DNA of 19,155 nt from Saprospiraceae bacterium (GCA_023299965.1 JALZVN010000122.1:1-19155), one strand, 5' to 3'. Shown: positions 1 through 7,872, counted from the stretch's first letter. Program-made: numbers and translations. Notes: generated from the sequence alone by a model not told the origin.

Positions 1-159
1 GTTACCATCAATACAGATAGTAAAGAACGCTTTAACATGCTACTAGTGTTTTATAAAGTTAACGGGACTAATAAGTTTTTAACTTTTTCCCTAAATAATT
101 TACTTTTCTAAAGAGTGTTATTGGTAAGTCTTGTGGTGCAAAGAAATTGCAAGATAAGA

Positions 160-194
160 AAGTGAAGAGAGGCGATTCAGACCTCTCTTCGCTT
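160..194 (-). terminator. Hairpin, likely terminator of the PorP/SprF gene
   Basis: A nine-base perfect stem (164-172 with 182-190, loop of 9) lies about 40 bases past the stop of the minus-strand gene and can be lengthened by a wobble and three more pairs. The T-run on the minus-strand side is weak (ACTTTCTTAT), so termination is plausible rather than certain. The rest of 1-228 shows no gene that I can support. Confidence 0.45.
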
Positions 195-228
195 AATGCT
201 TTTCGTTAGTTAGATTATATTTTGTGTC

Positions 229-1239
229 CTAGAAATATCTAGGTGTTACTGTCTTTTTAGTTTCATATTCGAACTCATACCCAAGGAACAATTCAAATGA
301 CCCTGATGTAGCGGTTGATAATGCAGTTAATGTATAGTCATAAGCTGCTCCAATTCTCAATCCGTTCTTCAAAAAATATGAAGCCCAAACATCAATTGAG
401 TCAAATGAACTTGTCTCATTAAAATCTTCAATCGCAGATCTGTATGAAAGTCCTACCCATAGCGTCTGGTAAAAGAATAATGATGCATCAATATCAAACG
501 ATGTTGGTGATCCAAACTCTGAAAATTCATCATCCTTTCTAAGATTATTAAAAAGGCTTGTATTTCTAACCAAGATAGATGGTCTGAATATCAAGTTTTC
601 TCCTGACAATGGAATTGCTCCACCTGCCGTAAAGACGTAGTGTCTATACTGTCTAGCCCAAAGCGTTTCGCCATTTGATCCGACATTATTTTGTCTTAAT
701 TCATATTCTACTAATTGCGGGCTTGATACACCAGCGTAGAAAGATTTGCTGTAGTAGTATACTCCTGCTCCAAAATTAGGTAACCATATATTTGGGTTTT
801 CAAGAAAAGCAACATCAGCACCTTGGCTCTGTTCCAAGTTAAGGTCTGAGAAGTCTCCTCTGTAGTTTTCTACTCCTGCTTGAAGTCCAATAGATAATTT
901 AGCACCGTTTGCTCCTACAGGAATTCGATATGCATATGAAAGATTTGCACCAAGGTTATTCGTAGGCCCAATTGCATCATTTACTACACTCAAACCAACA
1001 CCTACTCTCTCATTCTTAAGAGGTGTGTGAATGGTAAAAGATTGTGTTACAGGGGCTCCGTCTATTCCCACCCATTGTGAGCGGTGTAATAATCCAACGT
1101 ACATGTGATCTTTCGACCCAGCATAAGCGGGATTAAATACTAAACTGTTAAATTGATACTTTGTAAACAGTGGATCTTGCTGTGCGTGGACAGATCCGAA
1201 ATACATTAAAACAGCCAAAAGCATTAAAAATCTTTTCAT
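229..1239 (-). CDS. PorP/SprF family T9SS outer-membrane protein
   Basis: Encodes 336 residues. A signal peptide is visible (MKRFLMLLAVLMYFGSVHA, cleavage likely after residue 19), and the mature N-terminus has the family-typical stretch QDPLFTKYQFNSLVFNPAYAG (DP..T.Y..N....NPAYAG). The rest alternates polar and aromatic residues as expected for a transmembrane beta-barrel, with many Gly-Tyr and Ser-Tyr strands. Members of this family (SprF in Flavobacterium, PorP in Porphyromonas) are needed for secretion or surface attachment of particular T9SS cargo, and SprF-like genes usually sit next to a large adhesin gene. That fits here: the upstream gene on the same strand carries a type B sorting domain, with a gap of 168 bases. 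The length is in the normal range for the family. Which cargo it serves is inferred from position only. Confidence 0.9.
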   Translation of the reverse strand: MKRFLMLLAVLMYFGSVHAQQDPLFTKYQFNSLVFNPAYAGSKDHMYVGLLHRSQWVGIDGAPVTQSFTIHTPLKNERVGVGLSVVNDAIGPTNNLGANLSYAYRIPVGANGAKLSIGLQAGVENYRGDFSDLNLEQSQGADVAFLENPNIWLPNFGAGVYYYSKSFYAGVSSPQLVEYELRQNNVGSNGETLWARQYRHYVFTAGGAIPLSGENLIFRPSILVRNTSLFNNLRKDDEFSEFGSPTSFDIDASLFFYQTLWVGLSYRSAIEDFNETSSFDSIDVWASYFLKNGLRIGAAYDYTLTALSTATSGSFELFLGYEFEYETKKTVTPRYF

Positions 1240-1407
1240 TATAAGCTTAATTTTCTAATTTAAAATTCATCAATTTATAGCAGCAAATATTGTGCTATTA
1301 TCTTTGGTCTTTAAATCGGTTTATTTACAATCTTATATTAAACAGTTGATAATCAGTTATTTAACATTTCACATATTAATTAACATAATGCCAACATATT
1401 CGTCAAT

Positions 1408-3435
1408 CTATCTTCGTATTTGAACAAATCCAGTCATGATCTCTCCTCTTGACAAATCTAATGCGTAGAAATAGGTTCCATCAGGTAAATTCTCCTCCAA
1501 CCAAGTCCCATTCCAGTCATTCTGGTATTCAAATTCTTCATATACTATTTGCCCCCATCTATTATAGATTCTGAGCGTGTTTCCTGGGTAGTTCTCTATA
1601 CCTTGAATAGTAAAGAAATCATTGTTCCCATCGGAGTTTGGAGAAAAGCCTTCGTAGATAAGTAAATCATCTCCTGCCCCAACTCCTGGCTCACATGTAA
1701 CATTAACAGCAACTATAGCAGTATCACATCCATTTGCAGTGCAAACCGTGTACATAAAACTATCATTCCCGCAGTAATCTCTATTTGGCGTGTAGGTTAT
1801 AGAGCATCCTTGGTTAATTGCGACTTGTCCATTAGATGGACCACCATTAGATGCGTCTGACACAATGAAGAAATCTGTAATATTTTGACCAAAAAGTTGG
1901 TCGTTTGTACAAAGATCTAAATCGATTTGATCATTTTTGGAAACAGTAATAAAGTCATCGGTTGAAATAGTATTTTGTGCATTATCAATGACTTCAATAA
2001 TATAAGTCGTTGTGTCACAAACACCTTGATCATCACATAAGATGATACAAGCGGTATCTAAACCAATGGAAACACTTTCTGCATCCAGGCATAAAGATAC
2101 ATTATTTATACCAAAATTGACATTATTATTTGTATTTGGCTCGCAAATATTGGCAACATTAACAATATTTCCATTCAATTCTGATGAATCTGGACAATCG
2201 CTATATGTATTGCCTAGAAGTACAGTTTCTTGTATAATTTCTGGATTTGGAGGCGTCACAGTGACAATTAGGTAAGATGTATGCGTATTTCCTGCATTAT
2301 CTGTAAAAACTACACAAATAATATCTTCTCCTAGTGTATTGGCAGTGTAATCCACACAATTCATAGCATCAAGTGCACTAAAAGTGATCGTCTCGTCACC
2401 ATTCTCGCATCCCATTACAGTCGATGCTGAATTGCCATCAAACTCATCCACAAAACAAAAACTAGAGCTATTGTATACTTTCACCGCTACAAATGAAGTA
2501 TCTATAGTATGCATCAAACCATCTGTTACGTTTATTTGTATGAAGGTCGTATCACAGAAATTCAATTGATCGCAGTAGACTATACAAGCTGTATCTGAAC
2601 CGATATTTAAAGCACCAATCTCTACACAAGAATTTCCATTAACAAATGTGTATGTCGCTACCGGTTCGGCTCCTACTTGATGAATATTACTTATATTTTG
2701 CGTAAAGCCTGGAAGCTCTGAAAAGTCAAAACAATGCGTTTCTGACTCCCCTTGCAAGATATCAAAGCTTACGATATCACTTTGAATACAACTGACTGCT
2801 ACTTGAAAGGTATCCAAACACCCAGATAATTGCTCAAGAATCACTACTTCATGTATTCCTGATTCAAAAGAAAATAAAGTACCATTTGGTTGAATACCGA
2901 TATTAATGTCTAATATGGTTGGTGAATTAAGCAATAACATATTGATACTCATCTCACTGTAAAGGTTTCCAGGATGCCCACCTATGATAAGCTGAGCCAT
3001 TGTATTGATTTCCCAATCACCCAGTGGATCCCAAATATTCATAGAATCAACCAACGCAAACATATCAGGAAAGTCTCCAGAAAATCTATCTCCATTTACT
3101 ATCCAGCTATCTAAAAAATATGGTCCAGGAGTAGGTACATCTGCGTAGCCGTAATTGAATATAGTATCAAAACTACAACCCGCTAGCATGCCTGAGTAAG
3201 GCACTCCATCAACTACAAATGAATAATTTGAAGATTCTCCAAATGGGATATCAATACATAAGTCTCCCATCGCATCACAGTCATCGATATTGACCGTAAA
3301 AAAGTCTTCTTCCAAAATTGGCCCATTTGCTAAGCAGATGTTTCCGTGTAAGAGCAACATTAAACTTAACACTAGCCCAATAGCTTTAGCGCCTTGTTTT
3401 AATGATGAAACTATATTCAAACCACTCATATACAT
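1408..3435 (-). CDS. Secreted cysteine-rich protein with T9SS type B sorting domain (gliding-motility-associated C-terminal domain)
   Basis: Encodes 675 residues. A hydrophobic signal lies at residues 18-36, with likely cleavage after Ala36. Met3 is an alternative start. The C-terminal 80 residues or so are a clear type B sorting domain of the CHU_C kind: FSPNSDGNNDFF at 597-608, RIYNRWGQIVY at 622-632, NDWNGTW at 639-645, LPDGTYFY at 650-657 and a final VQIRR. Before it lies an Ig/cadherin-like unit (ITYTPNRDYCGNDSF at 546-560, then NGCDTAIVAVNV). Two further units, near 268-303 and 447-482, share the pattern (S/N)IG.DTACI..C then CDTT, and a third, near 358-394, is degenerate. The protein is thus exported to the cell surface or medium by T9SS, and its repeats are probably structural or adhesive. 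No enzymatic motif is visible. The PorP/SprF gene follows on the same strand, the usual partner arrangement. Confidence 0.88.
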   Translation of the reverse strand: MYMSGLNIVSSLKQGAKAIGLVLSLMLLLHGNICLANGPILEEDFFTVNIDDCDAMGDLCIDIPFGESSNYSFVVDGVPYSGMLAGCSFDTIFNYGYADVPTPGPYFLDSWIVNGDRFSGDFPDMFALVDSMNIWDPLGDWEINTMAQLIIGGHPGNLYSEMSINMLLLNSPTILDINIGIQPNGTLFSFESGIHEVVILEQLSGCLDTFQVAVSCIQSDIVSFDILQGESETHCFDFSELPGFTQNISNIHQVGAEPVATYTFVNGNSCVEIGALNIGSDTACIVYCDQLNFCDTTFIQINVTDGLMHTIDTSFVAVKVYNSSSFCFVDEFDGNSASTVMGCENGDETITFSALDAMNCVDYTANTLGEDIICVVFTDNAGNTHTSYLIVTVTPPNPEIIQETVLLGNTYSDCPDSSELNGNIVNVANICEPNTNNNVNFGINNVSLCLDAESVSIGLDTACIILCDDQGVCDTTTYIIEVIDNAQNTISTDDFITVSKNDQIDLDLCTNDQLFGQNITDFFIVSDASNGGPSNGQVAINQGCSITYTPNRDYCGNDSFMYTVCTANGCDTAIVAVNVTCEPGVGAGDDLLIYEGFSPNSDGNNDFFTIQGIENYPGNTLRIYNRWGQIVYEEFEYQNDWNGTWLEENLPDGTYFYALDLSRGEIMTGFVQIRR

Positions 3436-3558
3436 ATTTATTAAATTTTCGATTTAACAATTCTATGCTAGAGGTCCGAAAATCATGCCAACAAATTAGA
3501 CTTTTTTATATGTATAGAGATTTATAATGTGTTTGGAGTCAAGTAATGGCTAAAAGCC

Positions 3559-4440
3559 TTATAACCAGGCAATATCAAGAATAAATAATAACCCAAACAA
3601 TACACTTGCCAGACCATTAGTAGTAAAGAACGCTAGGCCGATTCTTTCTAATCCTCCTCTTTGAATGACTAAATGTTGGTAGAATATGAGTAACACGAAA
3701 ATAGCCGTACCGACCCAATGTAGCATTCCCAAGGTAGGATATGCTGCAGAAGCCTCGTAGGCGCTGAATATGAGTATGGCAGCGGCAAATGTATGCACAA
3801 TGATAGAAAGCAATCGAGCTTTGGATTGTCCCAAAGCGGTAGGAATAGAATTGAGCTGGTGTTTTTGATCAAATCCTTCATCTTGCAAGGCATAGATAAT
3901 ATCAAAGCCTGCGACCCAAAGAAAAACGACCACTCCATAAAGGATAGGAATCAGATAAAACTGGTTGGTAACGGCTATAAAAGCCCCTACTGGCGCTAAT
4001 CCCAAACCTATCCCGAGAACAAAATGGCACAGAGAAGTAAAACGTTTGGTATAACTATAGCCTAGTATCACTAGTAGCGCTACTGGCGAAAGGTAAAAAC
4101 AAGTCAAATTGATCAAGTATGCACATAACATAAAGGCAAGACAATTGATCAATACGAATAGTCTAGCTGAGGAGACAGATACTTTCCCTGCAGGGATTTC
4201 CCGTACAGCGGTGCGAGGATTATCCTTATCTATATCTCTGTCTACCAATCTATTGAATGCCATAGCAGCCGATCTAGCGAATACCATGCAGCCTAGCACT
4301 AAAAGCAAAGTTCTACCTTGAAAACTAAAATCAGAATAGTGAGTCCCTAAGAAATAACCCACCAAGGCAAAAGGAAGCGCAAAAATAGTATGGCTAAATT
4401 TTACTAGAGAAAGATAATTTTTGATGGAAGCTGAAGCCAT
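3559..4440 (-). CDS. UbiA-like polyprenyltransferase (probable 4-hydroxybenzoate or futalosine-pathway type)
   Basis: Encodes 293 residues, an integral membrane protein with about eight hydrophobic segments. The start KFSHTIFALPFALVGYFLG is typical of the UbiA family. Both metal-pyrophosphate-binding Asp motifs are visible: N63-R-L-V-D67-R-D-I-D71 (NxxxDxxxD) and D187-E-G-F-D191 after GFDIIYALQ. The family transfers a prenyl chain from a polyprenyl diphosphate to an aromatic acceptor in the inner membrane. This sequence most resembles the UbiA-like group that in many Bacteroidota is annotated as 4-hydroxybenzoate polyprenyltransferase or MqnP, so a role in quinone synthesis is likely. The sequence does not fix the acceptor, and no other quinone gene is in the window. 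A short inverted repeat (TAAtGGCTaaaAGCCtTA) overlaps the stop codon but lacks a T-run. It stands alone, separated from the upstream gene by a strong terminator. Confidence 0.85.
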   Translation of the reverse strand: MASASIKNYLSLVKFSHTIFALPFALVGYFLGTHYSDFSFQGRTLLLVLGCMVFARSAAMAFNRLVDRDIDKDNPRTAVREIPAGKVSVSSARLFVLINCLAFMLCAYLINLTCFYLSPVALLVILGYSYTKRFTSLCHFVLGIGLGLAPVGAFIAVTNQFYLIPILYGVVVFLWVAGFDIIYALQDEGFDQKHQLNSIPTALGQSKARLLSIIVHTFAAAILIFSAYEASAAYPTLGMLHWVGTAIFVLLIFYQHLVIQRGGLERIGLAFFTTNGLASVLFGLLFILDIAWL

Positions 4441-4464
4441 ACTTGAAAGAGTCCTGTTAAAATG

Positions 4465-4504
4465 AAAAAAACCTGTACTAAATAAATTCAGTACAGGTTT
4501 TTTT
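4465..4504 (-). terminator. Strong intrinsic terminator after the DUF1573 gene (bidirectional shape)
   Basis: A perfect eight-base stem CCTGTACT (4472-4479) / AGTACAGG (4490-4497) with a 10-base loop is flanked by seven A on one side and seven T on the other. Read on the minus strand it lies about 25 bases past the stop of the DUF1573 gene and ends in a T-run, so it most likely terminates that gene. It would also work on the plus strand, but no plus-strand gene leads into it. Confidence 0.88.
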
Positions 4505-4528
4505 GTTTAATTAATTTCGAAAAATCAA

Positions 4529-5053
4529 TTATTGACCTGGAGCTGATGTAGTTGCTTCAGCAGCAGGATTCACTTCTCCTTTCAAGTAAATGAAAGACTG
4601 AGGTGGGTTTGTATTTGCAGTAATTGTAACTTTTTGGTTACGCTTACCTTTTTTGTTCTTAGAGTTAAATTCTACGATGATAGTACCATCTTCTCCTGGA
4701 GGAATTGGCTCTTTTGGCCACTTTGGTACAGTACATCCGCAACTACCTTTTGCGTTGCTAAGAATTAATGGCTCATCACCTGTATTCTTGAAAGAGTACG
4801 TGTGAGAAACTTTCTCTCCTTCATCAACAGTACCGAAATCAAATTCAGTAGCATCGAATGACATCACAGTTGTTGGTCCAGTTGGAGTAGCAGCTTCTGA
4901 AGTAGAAGGTTTAGCAGGATCACTGCTAGTTGGTGTTGCAGGTGCGTTTGCCTTTAAAGCGGCTTTGCCATCGGCAGCAGCATCACTTGCACAAGACACA
5001 ACAAATGCGCTCATAAACAAGATCATAAGACAAGAAAAAAATGATTGCTTCAT
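4529..5053 (-). CDS. DUF1573 domain lipoprotein
   Basis: Encodes 174 residues. The first 21 residues form a lipoprotein signal with lipobox VVSC (Cys21), so the protein is likely anchored in the membrane facing the periplasm or the surface. Residues 22-62 are a low-complexity linker rich in Ala, Pro, Thr and Ser. Residues 66-160 form one DUF1573 domain: FDFGTVDEGE (71-80), HTYSFKNTGDEPLIL, the hallmark SCGCTVP (104-110), IPPGEDGTIIVEFN and a closing YLKGEV. The fold is an ASPM/SPD-2/Hydin-like Ig sandwich, and the family's function is not known. The gene is monocistronic: it has its own terminator downstream and a promoter-like box 46 bases before the start. The Ala/Pro linker at both ends suggests a spacer that holds the domain away from the membrane. 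Confidence 0.88.
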   Translation of the reverse strand: MKQSFFSCLMILFMSAFVVSCASDAAADGKAALKANAPATPTSSDPAKPSTSEAATPTGPTTVMSFDATEFDFGTVDEGEKVSHTYSFKNTGDEPLILSNAKGSCGCTVPKWPKEPIPPGEDGTIIVEFNSKNKKGKRNQKVTITANTNPPQSFIYLKGEVNPAAEATTSAPGQ

Positions 5054-5356
5054 CTCTTAAATTTTTTTTTAAATTAGTTAAGTCCTTAATATAATGGACA
5101 AAAATAGATTAATTAATTAAATATTAAAAACCTTAATAAAGTATTTGTCACAGCTTTGCTCTAAATCATCATTTTACATTAGACTTTAGAGGCGCAAAGC
5201 ATATGGTCAATACAAAGGTACATTTTGTTCATCCATAGCGCTGTTAACGGCTTACCAAGCCTTGTTAATGGCTTGTTAACACAGCTCAAAATGAGATAAT
5301 ACGCTGAATATCAAAGCTTATTTATCCGTAGACTCAAGAGAACAAAAGTATTTTTA
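5054..5356. other. Intergenic spacer with a GTTAA-containing repeat and hairpin
   Basis: This 303-base spacer holds no gene that I can support. Besides the promoter box, it contains TTAACGGCTT (5244-5253) that can pair across ACC with AAGCC-tt-GTTAA (5257-5268). A near-tandem repeat follows, GCCTTGTTAA at 5259-5268 and GGCTTGTTAA at 5270-5279, ending in another GTTAAC. It lies about 110 bases downstream of nothing on the plus strand and about 80 bases past the polX-like stop on the minus strand, without a T-run, so it is not a standard terminator. Confidence 0.5.
5099..5106 (-). promoter_or_regulatory. Bacteroidota -7 box for the DUF1573 gene
   Basis: On the minus strand the octamer TATTTTTG matches TAnnTTTG exactly, 45 bases before the start codon. 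A TTTT about 20 bases further upstream could serve as a poor -33 element (consensus TTTG). The AT-rich surroundings raise the chance of a random match. Confidence 0.45.
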
Positions 5357-6991
5357 TTAAGCCTTTGAAATCCTTTCCAAAAATCCATTTACATCAATTG
5401 CATTGAGGCACATTTTTTTTGTCAAGCCTCCTTTTCTAGCAGACGCAACACCGTAAATAATATCATCGATGCCATTGATACTGTGAGCATCCGGATTTAT
5501 GCTAATCATTACTCCTTTTTGCATACAATATGGGATCCATTTCCAATCGATATCTAGGCGATGAGGATTGGCATTGAGCTCTATGCTGACTTGTTGAGCA
5601 GCGCATGCATCGATAATCTTTTTATGATCAAGCGGGTAGCCTTTTCTAGATAACAATAGTCTCCCGGTTGGATGCCCCAATATAGAAGTAGCTGGATGCT
5701 CGATTGCTTTGATTATGCGAGCAGTTGCTTTAGCTTCATCCATTTTCAGATTGGCGTGGACACTGGCTACTACAAAATCTAGCTTATCGAGTATATCTTG
5801 TTCATAATCTAGTCTTCCATCATTTAGTATATCCGACTCTATGCCTTTCAAAATTCTAAAATCAGTAAACGCAGCATTCAGCTTGTCTATCTCATCTATC
5901 TGTTGGAGTAGTCGATCTGGCTTTAGTCCATTGGCATAAAAGGCAGTTTGCGAATGATCCGTGATTCCTATATAGGAATATCCCTTTTCCTTTGCAGCCT
6001 CTGCCATCTGTCTTAGGCTATGTATCCCGTCGCTATAGGTTGTATGCGAATGAATTACTCCTTGGATATGCGGCACGTCTATAATGTTGTCATGCTCTTT
6101 AGCACCATGCATACTCCCCTCTCTCATCTCCGGGATATAATATGGCAACTCTAATTTTGCAAATATTTCTTCCTCATCCGCAAAATCTCCACTTGGCATT
6201 TCTACTATTGCATCTCTAAAGGACTCGGCTGCCGAGGTATAAAACCAACTCGGTACGAAATCTGCCTCATCCACCAGATATAAGATTACCAAAATCCCTG
6301 TTTCCGTTTTTGCCTCTACTATTCCTTCATCTTCACTGATGATCTCTAACAATCCGTTTTCATATGTCTCCTCCGCTAGCTCAGTATCCCCTATTATGAC
6401 TTCTATACGATCTAGCGTATTGCACTTTCTACGGATAGCACCAGTCAATTCCACTGGAGTGCCCGTGTATATATAACGTAGACCTTCGAGCAACTCCTCC
6501 GCCATAGGATACAATTGCCCGTATCTAAATTTGCCTTGAGATTGAAAAAAGTATTCGATCTTCTGCCTGATATCTTCCTGTGATTTTGCACCAAAGCCTT
6601 TTATTTGTGAAAGTCGATTCTCATTGCAGGCATACAGCAGCTCGCCTACTGTTTCTATCTCCATCTCTTCCCAGATGGTTTTTATTTTCTTAGGACCAAG
6701 TCCCTTGATACCAAGCATCTCTATGATACCGGGAGGCGTGATTGCTGCATACTTATCATAGGTTGCTAAAGACCCCGTCGACAAGAGTTCCTTGATCTTG
6801 TCTTGAATAGCCTTCCCTACTCCTGCCAGTCCACTCAGTGCTTCGTCTCCCATCTCCGCCAGCGGCACATCCAGCTTACGCAGATTTACATAAGCCGTGT
6901 TATAAGATCGCGTTTTGAAAACACTTTCATTGTGCAACTCCATGATGGCCGCCAAATTTTTGAAAACAGTGGCTATTTCTTTATTCGTCAT
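5357..6991 (-). CDS. PolX-family protein: HhH region, degenerate polymerase X domain, intact PHP phosphoesterase
   Basis: Encodes 544 residues, close to the usual 570 of bacterial PolX. Order: HhH/8-kDa-like region with GLAGVGKAI (54-62) and IKGLGPKKI (95-103), a second HhH with IKGFGAKSQEDI (130-141), a polymerase X palm region at about 165-285, and a PHP domain from 308 to the end. In active PolX the palm has GS.RR..., then a D-x-D pair, and a third Asp. Here one reads GAIRRKCNTLDRIEVII (184-200), with Arg and Glu at the D-x-D positions, and LVILYLV (234-240), with Ile where the third Asp is expected. The YTGSK-type nucleotide motif is also altered (FYTSAAES). The PHP metal ligands look complete: HSH (314-316), D346-H347, E385, H412, H440, and D501-H503. 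I infer a nuclease or phosphoesterase in DNA repair without polymerase activity. The N-terminal Met has no strong competitor. Confidence 0.85.
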   Translation of the reverse strand: MTNKEIATVFKNLAAIMELHNESVFKTRSYNTAYVNLRKLDVPLAEMGDEALSGLAGVGKAIQDKIKELLSTGSLATYDKYAAITPPGIIEMLGIKGLGPKKIKTIWEEMEIETVGELLYACNENRLSQIKGFGAKSQEDIRQKIEYFFQSQGKFRYGQLYPMAEELLEGLRYIYTGTPVELTGAIRRKCNTLDRIEVIIGDTELAEETYENGLLEIISEDEGIVEAKTETGILVILYLVDEADFVPSWFYTSAAESFRDAIVEMPSGDFADEEEIFAKLELPYYIPEMREGSMHGAKEHDNIIDVPHIQGVIHSHTTYSDGIHSLRQMAEAAKEKGYSYIGITDHSQTAFYANGLKPDRLLQQIDEIDKLNAAFTDFRILKGIESDILNDGRLDYEQDILDKLDFVVASVHANLKMDEAKATARIIKAIEHPATSILGHPTGRLLLSRKGYPLDHKKIIDACAAQQVSIELNANPHRLDIDWKWIPYCMQKGVMISINPDAHSINGIDDIIYGVASARKGGLTKKMCLNAIDVNGFLERISKA

Positions 6992-7011
6992 GCGTAGTTA
7001 TATTTAGGCTG

Positions 7012-7019
7012 CAAATGTA
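7012..7019 (-). promoter_or_regulatory. Bacteroidota -7 box for the PolX-family gene
   Basis: On the minus strand TACATTTG fits TAnnTTTG exactly and is followed by GC, 20 bases before the start codon, which implies a very short leader. I see no clear TTTG at the -33 distance. Confidence 0.4.
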
Positions 7020-7427
7020 GATATTTTGGATAATGTTTTGGGTGTATCCCTACGGTTCGGCTGAAAAAAGCCTCTCCTTGGGTCGGGTCGTCCATGACTC
7101 CGTGTTCACTGCGGTCTTGCGTTCGCGAAAAGCTTCACTTCAGACATCCCGAGCAAAATTCGGGATTCACTCCCACCCCTTACACAAAAATCTTGCGGTA
7201 ATACTTATGGGGTTCTCTATTAATCCATTCATTGGCTAAAATGGAATTCTACCAGAATTTCTGCTAGTTTGATTCTTGACATACTTCGTTATTTGTCAGC
7301 TATTTAGAAAAGACTGCCCCCTTTCACTCTAGCGCTACCAACGTGAAGTCTTGTCTGTAAAATTCAAATTTGACATGATCTTAGTTCAGAGACTTAGATT
7401 TATAGAAGTACCCTTATATCAGAAAAT

Positions 7428-7600
7428 GGGACCTTCCTGCGCTCTGGGGAGCAGCGATATGAGGTGCGATAGATACCCTATGAAGGAAGACCTGGAGACG
7501 GATGAGCGAGCAAGCGAATACTAGCCAGGACTATCCTGAATGGGTAGCTAACGAATCGAATACAAGCGAATCACCAGATCCAAGCGCCCAAATGAAAAGA
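7428..7600. ncRNA. Candidate structured RNA or remnant of a ribozyme-like element
   Basis: The block differs from its AT-rich surroundings and is purine-rich on the plus strand with several possible helices: CTTCCT (7433-7438) with AGGAAG (7484-7489), enclosing GCTCtgggGAGC (7441-7452); then CAGGActaTCCTG (7526-7538) within CTAgCC / GGgTAG. The nonamer CAAGCGAAT occurs twice, at 7511-7519 and 7563-7571. No protein frame explains it. The style of sequence reminds me of domain I of a group II intron, but I cannot confirm this, I see no domain V and there is no reverse transcriptase gene here. Strand is not certain; the GAAA-like and GCGAA motifs read best on the plus strand. Confidence 0.3.
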
Positions 7601-7621
7601 CAAACAATCATTTTATAACCT

Positions 7622-7831
7622 TTATTCATCAGGCAAGACTTCCTTTACTCGACCAACCTCTCCGGTGTCCAGTAAGACTTTGATGCCATGTGGATGAGAT
7701 GACGATTTGGTCAAAATACGCTTGACGAGTCCTCGTGTAAGTTCTCCCGATCTTTGATCTTGTTTTTGAACAACATCAACCAGACCACCTATCCTGACGT
7801 TACTCCTCTTCGTGCCATCACTGTTTTGCAT
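7622..7831 (-). CDS. ywbE: YwbE family protein
   Basis: Encodes 69 residues, the usual size for the YwbE (DUF2196) family. The diagnostic pattern is present in order: IGGLVDVVQKQDQRSGELTRG (residues 14-34; key residues QKQDQ.SG.LTRG), then VKRILTKSSSHPHGIKV (36-52) and GEVGRVKEVLP. The family is widespread, small and soluble, and its function is unknown; the basic, beta-rich sequence suggests nucleic-acid contact, but that is only inference. The gene is alone on its strand: upstream lies the divergent repeat lipoprotein, downstream the candidate structured RNA block, with no obvious terminator between. A promoter-like TATTTTTA with an upstream TTG 21 bases away precedes it. Confidence 0.9.
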   Translation of the reverse strand: MQNSDGTKRSNVRIGGLVDVVQKQDQRSGELTRGLVKRILTKSSSHPHGIKVLLDTGEVGRVKEVLPDE

Positions 7832-7864
7832 ATCTTCTTATTTCTAGAATTAGGAAAAGAGATG

Positions 7865-7872
7865 TAAAAATA
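7865..7872 (-). promoter_or_regulatory. Promoter-like box for ywbE
   Basis: On the minus strand TATTTTTA matches TAnnTTTG at seven of eight positions, and a TTG lies 21 bases upstream, the usual spacing for the Bacteroidota sigma factor. It is about 33 bases before the start codon. The divergent gene at 7976 has its own box, so the 144-base gap holds two promoters back to back. Confidence 0.33.

Larger units (their letters stand above)
6992..7621. other. Long intergenic spacer with hairpin-rich block and candidate structured RNA
   Basis: This 630-base stretch between the divergently placed PolX-family start and the ywbE stop holds no gene that I can support; the frames in it lack family features. 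Near 7040-7190 there is a GC-richer block with a perfect seven-base inverted repeat ATCCCGA (7146-7152) / TCGGGAT (7160-7166) and a GGCTgaaaaaAGCC hairpin near 7059. At 7241-7259 lies GGAATTCTaccAGAATTTC. Positions 7428-7600 are listed separately. The sequence between them is plain AT-rich spacer. Confidence 0.55.

Noticed and set aside
2042..2569. Two plus-strand frames opposite the type B sorting-domain gene
   Set aside because: They lie wholly inside a well-supported minus-strand gene and have no family features or own signals.
3543..3560. Inverted repeat over the UbiA-like stop codon as a terminator
   Set aside because: The stem is only four to seven bases and no T-run follows on the minus strand.
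7033..7239. A 68-codon plus-strand frame in the spacer after the PolX-family start
   Set aside because: It covers the hairpin-rich block, its product has no recognisable feature, and the composition is explained by the inverted repeats rather than by coding.
7500..7580. A CRISPR-like repeat based on CAAGCGAAT
   Set aside because: Only two copies of nine bases with unequal context, far too short and few for an array.
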